From NCBI GenBank assembly GCA_902604355.1, contig CACKYN010000001.1, positions 1-64,000 of the forward strand: a stretch of DNA of 64,000 bases, given 5' to 3'. This stretch comes from an uncultured Pelagibacteraceae bacterium. GTDB taxonomy: Bacteria; Pseudomonadota; Alphaproteobacteria; Pelagibacterales; Pelagibacteraceae. Numbering within the stretch: position 1 is the first letter of the stretch; the number at the start of each line of letters is the position of its first letter. Positions 54,788 through 63,345 of the stretch are shown here, one piece after another. Both the position numbers and the translations under genes were made by a program. The notes under the pieces were generated by a model that saw nothing but the letters and a program-made list of their open reading frames with translations, was not told the DNA's origin and searched no databases.

Positions 54788-55399
54788 ATGCAAAACATTA
54801 ACGAAATAGAAGAGCTGGTTAAACTGATATCTAAACTACCAGGCTTAGGACCAAAATCAGCAAAGCGAATTGTATTAAAATTAATCAATAATCGTGATGA
54901 GCTTGTTAAGCCTTTGGCAAAGTCATTAGCCGATGTATACAAAAATATTGTTCGTTGTAAGATTTGTGGAACTTTAAAACCAAATTCAATCGAGTGTAAT
55001 TTTGACAACTGTAAGATTGTTGAAAAAAAATATAATAAGATATGTGTTGTTGAGAATATATCTGATCAATGGAGCATAGAAAGTTCTAATATATTCATTG
55101 GATATTTTCATATTTTAGGAGGTACAATTTCATCAGTTGGTCAAAAAAAAGAGGACTTGCTAATTAGTTCTTTAGTAGAAAGAGTAAAAAAGGATAATAT
55201 TGATGAAGTAATTTTAGCTACAAGTGCAACCGTCGAGGGTCAGACAACTGCATATTATATACAGGACAGTCTAAAAGGTATTGAGGTTAAAGTAACGAAG
55301 TTGGCTCAGGGTCTACCAGTTGGTGGTGAAATAGAAAGTTTGGATGATGGAACTTTATTTTCAGCTTTTAAAAATCGTTCAAATTTAACTTCTAATTAA
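54788..55399 (+). CDS. recR: Recombination protein RecR
   Basis: A 203-residue protein of the RecFOR pathway that loads RecA at gaps. LPGLGPKSAKRI is the helix-hairpin-helix, the zinc finger has CKICGTLKPNSIECNFDNC (57-75), where the second pair is spaced C-x4-C in place of CxxC, and the TOPRIM domain follows (ICVVENISDQWSIE, EVILATSATVEGQTTAYYI). It is convergent with malate synthase, overlapping by 8 bases. Confidence 0.93.
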   Translation: MQNINEIEELVKLISKLPGLGPKSAKRIVLKLINNRDELVKPLAKSLADVYKNIVRCKICGTLKPNSIECNFDNCKIVEKKYNKICVVENISDQWSIESSNIFIGYFHILGGTISSVGQKKEDLLISSLVERVKKDNIDEVILATSATVEGQTTAYYIQDSLKGIEVKVTKLAQGLPVGGEIESLDDGTLFSAFKNRSNLTSN

Positions 55400-57578
55400 G
55401 ATTAGATTTCTTTTCCAATCTATTAATATGTAATAACGGTTCAGTATATCCTGAGGGCTGTTCTATAGCTTTAAAAACTAAATCGCACGCAGTTTTGAAA
55501 GCTATAGATTTTTCAAAATCTTCTGACATTTTTGTATATCCACTTCTACCACTTCGATTATGTGCAGGATCTTTTTCATTTTGTTTATCAACAATTTTGG
55601 CCATATTTTTCATAATTTCAGTGACTTGGATTTTAGTAGTAATTCCGTGATGTATCCAGTTTGCTATATGTTGTGAGGAAATTCTTAAGGTTGCTCTGTC
55701 TTCCATTAAACCTATGTTATTAATGTCTGGAACTTTAGAACAACCCACTCCTTGGTCGATCCATCTTACAACATAACCTAGTAGTGTTTGTGCTGAATTG
55801 CTTATTTCATTATTTATTTCCTCAACAGACCAATTAGTTCTATCTGCAACTGGTATTGTTAGAAGATCATCAAGTTTTGCTTGATTTCTATTCAAAATTT
55901 TTTTCTGTTCATCAAAAATATTTATTTCATGATAATGTAGGGCGTGAAGAGCAGCAGCAGTTGGAGATGGCACCCAAGCGCAATTTGCACCAGCTTTTAA
56001 ATGGCCTGTTTTTTGTTCCATCATATCTTTCATTTTATCAGGCATAGCCCACATACCTTTACCAATTTGAGCTTTTCCAGAAAAACCACATTTTAATCCA
56101 ACATCCACATTTCTATTTTCATAAGCTGTAATCCATTTTGATGACTTCATTTCACCCTTTTTAATCATAGGTCCTGCCATCATTGATGTATGTATTTCAT
56201 CACCAGTTCTATCTAAAAATCCCGTATTTATAAAAAATACTCTATTTTTTAAGGACCTAATGCACTCTTTCAAATTAGAGGATGTTCTTCTTTCCTCATC
56301 CATTATTCCTATTTTGCATGTATATTTTTTTAATCCCAAAACTTCTTCTACTTTTGAAAAAATTAAATCTGTGAATGCTGTTTCATCTGGTCCATGCATT
56401 TTAGGTTTAACGATATATACAGATCCAGTTTTAGAATTATTTTTTTTCTTTAAATCGTGAAGTGCTGCAGCTGTAGTTATAAATGCATCTAAGATACCTT
56501 CTGGTACTTCATTTCCATCATTTAAAATAATCGATGGGTTTGTCATTAAATGTCCAACATTTCTTACAAGCAGAAGACTTCTGCCGTGTAATTTTAAACC
56601 TATACCATCTTTAGAAATATAACTTCTATTTGGATTTAGCTTTCTCTCATATAACTTTCCATTTTTTTCAAATTTTGACTTCAGGTCTCCACGCATTAAA
56701 CCTAGCCAATTTCTATAACAAATAATTTTATCTTCTGAGTCAACTGCTGCTACACTGTCTTCATTATCACAAATAGTTGATATTGCTGACTCTACTATTA
56801 TATCACTAATACCTGCATGATCTTGTTGGGCAGCAAACGCTCTAGAGTCTTTTAAAATTTCAATATGCAAATTATTATTTTTTAAAATAATTGCAGAAGG
56901 ATTATCACTGTCGCCTCTGTGACCAATAAATTTATCCTCATCTATTAAGCTTACTAAATCGGTACCTCTTAGGATTTTTAGCTTTCCATCTTTTACAGAA
57001 AAGTTTGTTATTTTTTTCCAACTTAACTCTTTCAATGGAAAATATTTGTCTAAAAAATCTCTACCATACTTGATAACCATTTCACCTCTTAGTGGATCAT
57101 ATCTTTCTGAAACACTATCTTCTGATTGCTCAATAATATCAGTTCCGTAAAGACTATCATATAAACTCATCCATCTAGCATTTGCAGCATTCAGTGCATA
57201 TCTTGCATTCATAATCGGCACGACCAGTTGAGGTCCTGCAATTTTTGCTATCTCATCATCAACATCTTTTGTTTCAATTTGAAAATCAGGTCCTTCATTT
57301 TTTAAATAGCCTATTTCAATTAAAAATTTTTTATACTCTTCAAAATTAAATTCTGATTCCTTATTCTTGATATGCCAATCATTAATTTTATTTTGTAAAT
57401 CTTTTCTAATCCTTAATAATTTTCTATTTTTAGGTGCTAATTCATTAACAGTTTTTTCGAAACCTGACCAAAAATTTTCTGGTGATATTTCTGTTTCTTT
57501 TAGCAACTCATCATTGACAAATTGAACAAGATCGCTCGATACTTTTAAACTTTTAATATTTATGTATTTTTTCCGCAT
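55392..57578 (-). CDS. glcB: Malate synthase G
   Basis: A 728-residue monomeric malate synthase, the usual GlcB length, which condenses glyoxylate and acetyl-CoA. The acid/base and metal residues lie in KPKMHGPDETAFTDLIF and GIMDEERRTSSNLKECIR, with the later block MEQKTGHLKAGANCAWVPSP and YVVRWIDQGVGCSKVPDI. The gene is preceded by a tandem glycine riboswitch, as reported for SAR11, so its expression is tied to glycine: glycine or glyoxylate carbon is routed to malate. The ATG is 13 bases after the riboswitch G-run. Confidence 0.95.
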   Translation of the reverse strand: MRKKYINIKSLKVSSDLVQFVNDELLKETEISPENFWSGFEKTVNELAPKNRKLLRIRKDLQNKINDWHIKNKESEFNFEEYKKFLIEIGYLKNEGPDFQIETKDVDDEIAKIAGPQLVVPIMNARYALNAANARWMSLYDSLYGTDIIEQSEDSVSERYDPLRGEMVIKYGRDFLDKYFPLKELSWKKITNFSVKDGKLKILRGTDLVSLIDEDKFIGHRGDSDNPSAIILKNNNLHIEILKDSRAFAAQQDHAGISDIIVESAISTICDNEDSVAAVDSEDKIICYRNWLGLMRGDLKSKFEKNGKLYERKLNPNRSYISKDGIGLKLHGRSLLLVRNVGHLMTNPSIILNDGNEVPEGILDAFITTAAALHDLKKKNNSKTGSVYIVKPKMHGPDETAFTDLIFSKVEEVLGLKKYTCKIGIMDEERRTSSNLKECIRSLKNRVFFINTGFLDRTGDEIHTSMMAGPMIKKGEMKSSKWITAYENRNVDVGLKCGFSGKAQIGKGMWAMPDKMKDMMEQKTGHLKAGANCAWVPSPTAAALHALHYHEINIFDEQKKILNRNQAKLDDLLTIPVADRTNWSVEEINNEISNSAQTLLGYVVRWIDQGVGCSKVPDINNIGLMEDRATLRISSQHIANWIHHGITTKIQVTEIMKNMAKIVDKQNEKDPAHNRSGRSGYTKMSEDFEKSIAFKTACDLVFKAIEQPSGYTEPLLHINRLEKKSNLN

Positions 57579-57591
57579 AGCACTGTTTACT

Positions 57592-57738
57592 ACCCCATCT
57601 GTATTTTTGCCTGAGAGTTTTGCTCCTTCGGCGGAATTTAATCTCTTTCCAGAGTGTTATGCCTACTACGGTCCTTTTGCCTGAGAGTTTCCGGGGCGGT
57701 TGCTCCTTCGGCGCTAAAAAATGTTTAGTCTCTCCCGA
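57592..57738 (-). promoter_or_regulatory. Tandem glycine riboswitch upstream of malate synthase
   Basis: Read on the minus strand, two glycine aptamers follow each other. Each contains the conserved pair GCCGAAGGAGCAA and AACTCTCAGGCAAAA; the first (about 57672-57738) opens with GGGAGAGAC, the second (about 57592-57660) with TCTGGAAAGAGA. The 3' end of aptamer 2 is GATGGGG; this G-run, the only purine-rich candidate ribosome-binding site, is part of or adjacent to its P1 stem, suggesting translational control. A glycine-activated switch on this gene has been described for SAR11. Confidence 0.92.
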
Positions 57739-57820
57739 AAATGAACTTTTATCTTTTAAAATTATTTAGTCAATTAATAACCACTACCATTAAAATAATT
57801 CATCATTTTATGGCCTTTTT

Positions 57821-57826
57821 TATAAT
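57821..57826 (+). promoter_or_regulatory. Candidate -10 element for accA
   Basis: A perfect TATAAT follows a T-run in the accA upstream region, giving a predicted start near 57833 and an 18-nt leader. A second TATAAT at 57839-57844 would start transcription at or on the ATG. Neither has a convincing -35. Confidence 0.35.
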
Positions 57827-57850
57827 TTAACTATCCGATATAATTAAACT

Positions 57851-58945
57851 ATGAAAAATTACCTCAATTTTGAAAATGAAATTAAAAATCTTGAAAATGA
57901 AATAGAAAAATTAAAGGATCCATATAATCAAGAAGGACTATCAGAAGTTGATACTCAAAAAATTTCTAGTACCCAAGCCGAGCTGGATGAAAAACTAAAA
58001 GATATTTACTCAAATTTAGATCCATGGCAAACAACTATGGTTGCAAGACATGAGGACAGACCAAAATCTAAATTTTTTATAGACAATTTATTTGAGGATT
58101 TTATTCCGTTGTCTGGCGATCGTCATTATGGTGAAGATAAATCTGTTTTAACTGGTTTTGCAAAATTTAAAGGAAATTCAGTTTTAGTTATTGGACAGGA
58201 AAAAGGGGATAATTTAGATAGTAGAATTGAGAGAAACTTTGGAATGATGAGACCTGAGGGATATAGGAAAACAATTCGATTGATGAATTTGGCAAACAAA
58301 TTTAATATTCCAATAATTTCCTTTATAGATACACCAGGTGCGTATCCAGGTGTTGGTGCAGAGGAAAGAGGTCAAGCAGAAGCAATTGCAAAATCAATAG
58401 AGTGTTGTATGGAACTTAAGGTCCCAACAATTGCAATAATAATTGGTGAGGGTGGTTCTGGAGGAGCAATAGCTCTTGCATCTTCAAATAAAGTTATAAT
58501 GTTTGAAAATGCAATCTATTCAGTTATATCTCCCGAGGGATGTGCAACAATTCTTTGGAGAGACCCAAAAAAAATGCTTGATGCTGCAAAAGCAATGAAA
58601 CTTTCAGCAAAAGACTTATTGAAATTAAAAGTTATCGACGAAATTATTTCTGAGCCTTTGGGTGGTGCTCATCGAGATAGAGATACGATGCTTGAAAACT
58701 TAAAAACTTCTATCACACAAAATTTAGATTACTTCAAAAACTTATCTCCAGAGGAGATAGCAAATGAAAGAAAAAATAAGTTTTTAAAGATTGGAAGGAA
58801 TGATGGATTTATAAGCACGACAGAGGATCTAAGTTCATTAACTGTTAAAAAAAATCAATTTGAAAATATTTTAAAATCGAAAAAAATTCAAATAGGTATT
58901 GGTATAAGTGTTATTTTGTTAGGTTTGATTTTTTTATTAATTTAA
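57851..58945 (+). CDS. accA: Acetyl-CoA carboxylase carboxyltransferase subunit alpha with C-terminal membrane anchor
   Basis: A 364-residue subunit that partners AccD. The core is normal: PEGYRKTIRLMNLANKF, FIDTPGAYPGVGAEERGQAE (154-173), IGEGGSGGAIALA and SVISPEGCATILWRD. Usual AccA ends near FLKIGRNDG (about residue 319). This one continues for 45 residues, finishing with KSKK and a 19-residue hydrophobic segment (346-364, IQIGIGISVILLGLIFLLI) at the very C-terminus, the arrangement of a tail-anchored membrane protein. The reading frame is uninterrupted. It is convergent with secA, 2 bases apart. Confidence 0.95.
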   Translation: MKNYLNFENEIKNLENEIEKLKDPYNQEGLSEVDTQKISSTQAELDEKLKDIYSNLDPWQTTMVARHEDRPKSKFFIDNLFEDFIPLSGDRHYGEDKSVLTGFAKFKGNSVLVIGQEKGDNLDSRIERNFGMMRPEGYRKTIRLMNLANKFNIPIISFIDTPGAYPGVGAEERGQAEAIAKSIECCMELKVPTIAIIIGEGGSGGAIALASSNKVIMFENAIYSVISPEGCATILWRDPKKMLDAAKAMKLSAKDLLKLKVIDEIISEPLGGAHRDRDTMLENLKTSITQNLDYFKNLSPEEIANERKNKFLKIGRNDGFISTTEDLSSLTVKKNQFENILKSKKIQIGIGISVILLGLIFLLI

Positions 58946-58947
58946 AA

Positions 58948-61512
58948 TTATAAAGCACCACAGCAATTTTTAAATTTTTTTCCTGTTGCTTCACATTTGT
59001 CATTTCTTGAAATTTTTTCATTTTTCTTAGTGATAAGTAAGCATTTTGGATTGTTATTTTTTTCTATATTTCTAATATTTCGACTTGAGGATTGTTCTTC
59101 CTGAACTACTTTTAAATTCATTAAGATTGTAACATAGTCCAATTTTAGTTTTTCTAAGAGGTTTGAAAACAAATCAAAAGCTTCTTTTTTATATTCAACT
59201 AGAGGATCTCTTTGACCATAAGACCTTAAGCCAACAACTTGTCTTAACTGTTCTAAATATTGAATGTGAGATTTCCAATTTAAATCAATTGATTGTAGAA
59301 AAATTCTTTTTTCAATATCTTTTGCATAATCTTCTCCAAGAATTTTAATTCTTTCATTTCTTGTCTCATTAAATTTTGTAAGTATTTTTTTTTTAAGCTC
59401 TTCATCTTTAGTTTCAATTAATTCCCCAAACTCCTTATCTGTGAAACTTTTTCCTAGTATTTGCTTAATTCTATTACTAAATTCTGTGCTCTTAGGATTT
59501 GAAAGTTTTTGAATCTTTAGTTTAATTAAGTCCTCAATTATCTCTTTTAAAAATTGATCAGAATATCCAAAAATATCACCACTACTCATTGCATTTTTTC
59601 TTTGAGAAAAAACAACCTGTCTTTGATCATTAACTACATTGTCAAATTTTATTAAGGTTTTTCTAATATCAAAATTTCTTGCCTCTACTTTCTGCTGCGC
59701 TCTCTCCAATGCTTTATTGATCCAAGGATGATCAATGCTTTCTCCATCTTTAAGCCCTAACTTTTCAAGCATATTATTCATAGACTCAGAACCAAAAATT
59801 CTCATTAAGTCATCCTCCAAACTTACATAGAATACCGAGCTTCCTTCATCTCCTTGTCGTCCTGATCTACCTCTTGCTTGATTATCAACTCTCCTTGACT
59901 CCATTCTTTCTGTGCCAATTACAAACAAGCCACCTAAAGACTTTATTTTATCTTTATCAATTTTCAGCTGGTCATCAGGAATAGATCCTTTTTTTCCTCC
60001 AAGTTGGATATCAACACCACGTCCAGAAATACTGGTTGTGATAATTAAAGATTTTTCTTTACCTGCATTGGCTATAATTTCAGCCTCATTTTCATGATTT
60101 TTGGCATTAAGAACAACATGTTTAATATTTTTTTTATTCAATAAATTTGAATAAACCTCTGATTTATTAATGCTTGATGTAAAAACTAATATTGGTTGGC
60201 CAAGTTCATTACGTTCTATAATTTTATTAATAATTGCGTTATTTTTTTCTTCCTCAGTTCTAAATATTAAATCATTAAAATCTTTTCTAATCATATCTTT
60301 ATTAGTAGGAATTACCACAACTGATAAATCATAAATTTCAAAGAACTCTGCAGATTCAGTTAAAGCAGTACCAGTACAACCTGCTATCTTGTTATAAAGT
60401 TTAAAATAATTTTGATAAGTGATTGATGCTAAAGTCTGATTTTCTGCCTGAATTTCAATTTTCTCTTTAGCTTCTAGTGCTTGGTGCAAGCCATCTCCAA
60501 ATCTTCTACCCTCAAGAATTCTACCTGTTAACTCGTCAATTATTTTCAAACTTCCATCTTTTACAATATAATCTTTGCCTTTCTCAAATAAATGATTTGC
60601 TCTTAAAGCTTGATTAACATGATGAACTAAATGTAAATTTTCTGGATCATAAAAATTATCATTTTTTAAAATTCCAGCATTTGAAAAAAGTTTTTCAACA
60701 TTATTAATTCCATCATTTGTTAAAAGAATACTTTTTTCTTTTTCATCAATTTCAAAATCTTTATCATTTAAAATTTTTATTAGTTTATCAATTGCCAGAT
60801 ACTGTGCAGTCTTATCTTCAGCAGATCCAGATATTATCAAAGGTGTTCTTGCTTCATCAATTAAACAAGAATCTATTTCGTCAACAATTGAAAATGAATG
60901 TTCTCTTTGAACCATCTCATTTTGTGAAAATTTCATATTATCCCTAAGATAATCAAATCCTAATTCACTATTTGTTGCATAGGTTATGTCACAATTATAA
61001 TTTTTTTTACGTTCCTCATCATTTTGGTCATTATTAATAAACCCTGAAGTTAACCCAAGAAAATTATAAATTAGTCCCATTTCTATCGAGTCTCTTTTTG
61101 CCAAATAATCATTAACAGTTACTATATGAACACCTTTTTCACTTAGTGCGTTTAAATAAGCTGCCAATGTGATTGTTAAAGTTTTTCCTTCACCCGTTCT
61201 CATCTCAGCAATTTTACCTTCATGTAAAATAACACCACCAATTAATTGAACATCAAAATGTCTTTCTTTTCTAGTTCTTCTCGAAGCTTCTCTTACAAGT
61301 GCAAAAGCTTCAGGCATTATTTCATTTAATGATTTTCCACTTTTAATTATATCCTTAAGCTCTAAAGTTTTTTTAGGAAAATCTGCATCATCTAAATTTA
61401 TAAATTTTTCCTCAAGCAAATTAATTTTTTCAACAATCTTGCTGACCCTATCAAGCTCTTTTTGGTTGCTAGATTTAATAAATTTGGAGATAAGATTTAA
61501 TGGATTAAACAT
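58948..61512 (-). CDS. secA: Preprotein translocase subunit SecA
   Basis: An 854-residue DEAD-motor ATPase that pushes unfolded preproteins through SecYEG. Visible are MRTGEGKTLT (Walker A), IVDEIDSCLIDEARTPLIIS (Walker B and following) and GRGVDIQLGG plus QARGRSGRQGDEG in NBD2. The C-terminal zinc motif, normally CxC-x8-C(C/H), is degenerate: RNDKCEATGKKFKNCCGAL lacks the second cysteine and one spacer residue. The divergent argJ start lies 65 bases from the ATG. Confidence 0.95.
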   Translation of the reverse strand: MFNPLNLISKFIKSSNQKELDRVSKIVEKINLLEEKFINLDDADFPKKTLELKDIIKSGKSLNEIMPEAFALVREASRRTRKERHFDVQLIGGVILHEGKIAEMRTGEGKTLTITLAAYLNALSEKGVHIVTVNDYLAKRDSIEMGLIYNFLGLTSGFINNDQNDEERKKNYNCDITYATNSELGFDYLRDNMKFSQNEMVQREHSFSIVDEIDSCLIDEARTPLIISGSAEDKTAQYLAIDKLIKILNDKDFEIDEKEKSILLTNDGINNVEKLFSNAGILKNDNFYDPENLHLVHHVNQALRANHLFEKGKDYIVKDGSLKIIDELTGRILEGRRFGDGLHQALEAKEKIEIQAENQTLASITYQNYFKLYNKIAGCTGTALTESAEFFEIYDLSVVVIPTNKDMIRKDFNDLIFRTEEEKNNAIINKIIERNELGQPILVFTSSINKSEVYSNLLNKKNIKHVVLNAKNHENEAEIIANAGKEKSLIITTSISGRGVDIQLGGKKGSIPDDQLKIDKDKIKSLGGLFVIGTERMESRRVDNQARGRSGRQGDEGSSVFYVSLEDDLMRIFGSESMNNMLEKLGLKDGESIDHPWINKALERAQQKVEARNFDIRKTLIKFDNVVNDQRQVVFSQRKNAMSSGDIFGYSDQFLKEIIEDLIKLKIQKLSNPKSTEFSNRIKQILGKSFTDKEFGELIETKDEELKKKILTKFNETRNERIKILGEDYAKDIEKRIFLQSIDLNWKSHIQYLEQLRQVVGLRSYGQRDPLVEYKKEAFDLFSNLLEKLKLDYVTILMNLKVVQEEQSSSRNIRNIEKNNNPKCLLITKKNEKISRNDKCEATGKKFKNCCGAL

Positions 61513-61577
61513 GACTATTTGATTTATTCTTTAAATATTATGTTTAATATATGTATTAAATATATAATTTAAACAAT

Positions 61578-62879
61578 ATGGGAATTAATTTAACGAATTT
61601 TCTATCTTCTCAATCAAAAAATACCAAAATGATTGATTTTCAAGACTTAGATCATATAGATGGTCTTTCAATTTCAGTGCTGAGTGCAAATTTATATAAG
61701 AATGACAGAGATGATTTATCAATGTTTTATTTTAGAGATGGGGCAAATCATGCATCGTTATATACACAGTCTAAAATTGTCTCTGAAAATATTAAATGGA
61801 ACTTAAATCAAAAAACTAAAAAAGTATTTTCTTTAATTGTTAATACAAGAAACGCAAACGCTTTCACAGGTAAACAAGGATATGAAAGTTTAAAAAAATT
61901 AGCAGACTTAGTATCAAAAAATTTAACAGAAAAACAAAAACAAGACGAGGAAACACCTAAAAAAATAAATCCAAAAGAAATTCTATTTGGTTGTACAGGA
62001 ACTATAGGGGAAGAGTTTCCATTTGAAAAAATATCACATCAAATACCTAATTTAATTAATAAAATTCGTTATACACAAAATAAATTTTTATGGATGAAAG
62101 CTGCTCTTGGAATAATGACTACTGACACTAAGCCAAAAATTGCGATGGAAGAATGTTATATAGGAAGTGATAAAGTCAAAATTTACGGAATTGCCAAGGG
62201 CTCTGGTATGATACATCCCAATATGGCAACAACCTTGGCTTACATTTTTACAGATGCAAGTTTATCCAATGATATTTTAAATAAATTACTAAAAAAAAAT
62301 ATTTTTAACACTTTTAATGCTATTTCTTGTGATGGAGATACCAGCACAAACGACATGGTCACTATTTTTGCAACTAATAAAATCAATAATTCACAAATAA
62401 AAAGTATAAATGAAAATAAAATTAAAAATTTTGATAAAGCTTTAAATAATGTTTTATTAAATTTAGCCAAAAGAGTTGTTGCAGATGGTGAGGGAGCATC
62501 AAAATTTATTTCTATACATGTGTCTAAATGTAAAAATGAAATAGATGCAAAAAAAATAGCTTTTTCAATAGGAAATTCACCTTTAGTAAAAACTGCAATT
62601 GCAGGTGAAGATCCAAATTGGGGAAGAATTATAATGGCAATAGGTAAAGCTGGACCAAAAATTAATTTAAAAAAACTGAGTATAAAATTAGGAAATATCA
62701 AAATAATTCAAGATGGGAAACTGTACCCAAATTATAGTGAAGAGGTAGCATCTAAATATATGAAAAATGAAAATATTGATATTGGCGTTGAAGTTTTCAC
62801 AGGAAAAAAAGATTTTACCACATACACAATGGATTTAACCAAGAAATATATAAATATTAATACAGACTACAGAAGTTAA
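61578..62879 (+). CDS. argJ: Bifunctional ornithine acetyltransferase / N-acetylglutamate synthase
   Basis: A 433-residue enzyme that recycles the acetyl group in arginine synthesis. It self-cleaves before the threonine in GSGMIHPNMATTLAY, which becomes the nucleophile; NTRNANAFTG, FGCTGTIGEEFPF, CDGDTSTNDMV and AGEDPNWGRI are also conserved. A TATAAT at 61563-61568 ends only 9 bases before the ATG, suggesting a nearly leaderless mRNA. It is divergent from secA. Confidence 0.94.
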   Translation: MGINLTNFLSSQSKNTKMIDFQDLDHIDGLSISVLSANLYKNDRDDLSMFYFRDGANHASLYTQSKIVSENIKWNLNQKTKKVFSLIVNTRNANAFTGKQGYESLKKLADLVSKNLTEKQKQDEETPKKINPKEILFGCTGTIGEEFPFEKISHQIPNLINKIRYTQNKFLWMKAALGIMTTDTKPKIAMEECYIGSDKVKIYGIAKGSGMIHPNMATTLAYIFTDASLSNDILNKLLKKNIFNTFNAISCDGDTSTNDMVTIFATNKINNSQIKSINENKIKNFDKALNNVLLNLAKRVVADGEGASKFISIHVSKCKNEIDAKKIAFSIGNSPLVKTAIAGEDPNWGRIIMAIGKAGPKINLKKLSIKLGNIKIIQDGKLYPNYSEEVASKYMKNENIDIGVEVFTGKKDFTTYTMDLTKKYININTDYRS

Positions 62880-62916
62880 ATATTGAAAATTTTAAGATAA
62901 ATACCATTTATACAAT

Positions 62917-63345
62917 ATGATCAAATATAAACTTGTTTGTAAAGATTGTAATATAAAGTTTGATAGTTGGTTTGCATCATCAAATGAATATGAAAAGTTA
63001 AAAAAAAAAAATTTTTTGACTTGTCATAGTTGTAACTCATTAAGAGTAGAAAAAACTTTGATGGCTCCACAATTGATAAATAGTAACACTAAATATGAAG
63101 TAAAACTGGACACTGCAAAATATCAAAAAATTAAAAAAACTATTAAAAATTATCAAAAGTTTATTAAAGATAATTTCCAATACGTAGGAGATAATTTTGC
63201 TTATGAGGCAAGATCAATTCATTATAATAATAAAAAAAAAACTAAAGGTATATATGGAAGTGCCTCAAAAAGAGATCTTGAAGATTTAAAAGATGAAGGA
63301 ATAGAGGCTCAGATGATACCCTGGATAGAAGATAATGATAATTAA
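62917..63345 (+). CDS. DUF1178-family protein
   Basis: A 142-residue protein with an N-terminal zinc-ribbon-like module: Cys8/Cys11 in CKDC and Cys36/Cys39 in CHSC, typical of DUF1178. The rest is basic and ends with ALxxEGIEAQMIPWI-like sequence (DLKDEGIEAQMIPWIEDN). The function is unknown. The gene is commonly found near ubiG or argJ in alphaproteobacteria. It shares its stop bases TTAA with the convergent ubiG. Confidence 0.82.
   Translation: MIKYKLVCKDCNIKFDSWFASSNEYEKLKKKNFLTCHSCNSLRVEKTLMAPQLINSNTKYEVKLDTAKYQKIKKTIKNYQKFIKDNFQYVGDNFAYEARSIHYNNKKKTKGIYGSASKRDLEDLKDEGIEAQMIPWIEDNDN

Noticed and set aside
62240-62701. 153-residue minus-strand ORF
   Set aside because: Complementary to argJ, hydrophobic and without motifs; typical shadow frame in an AT-rich genome. 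The same holds for 1120-1569 opposite gyrB, 54021-54353 opposite dnaX and 28300-28674 opposite hisZ.
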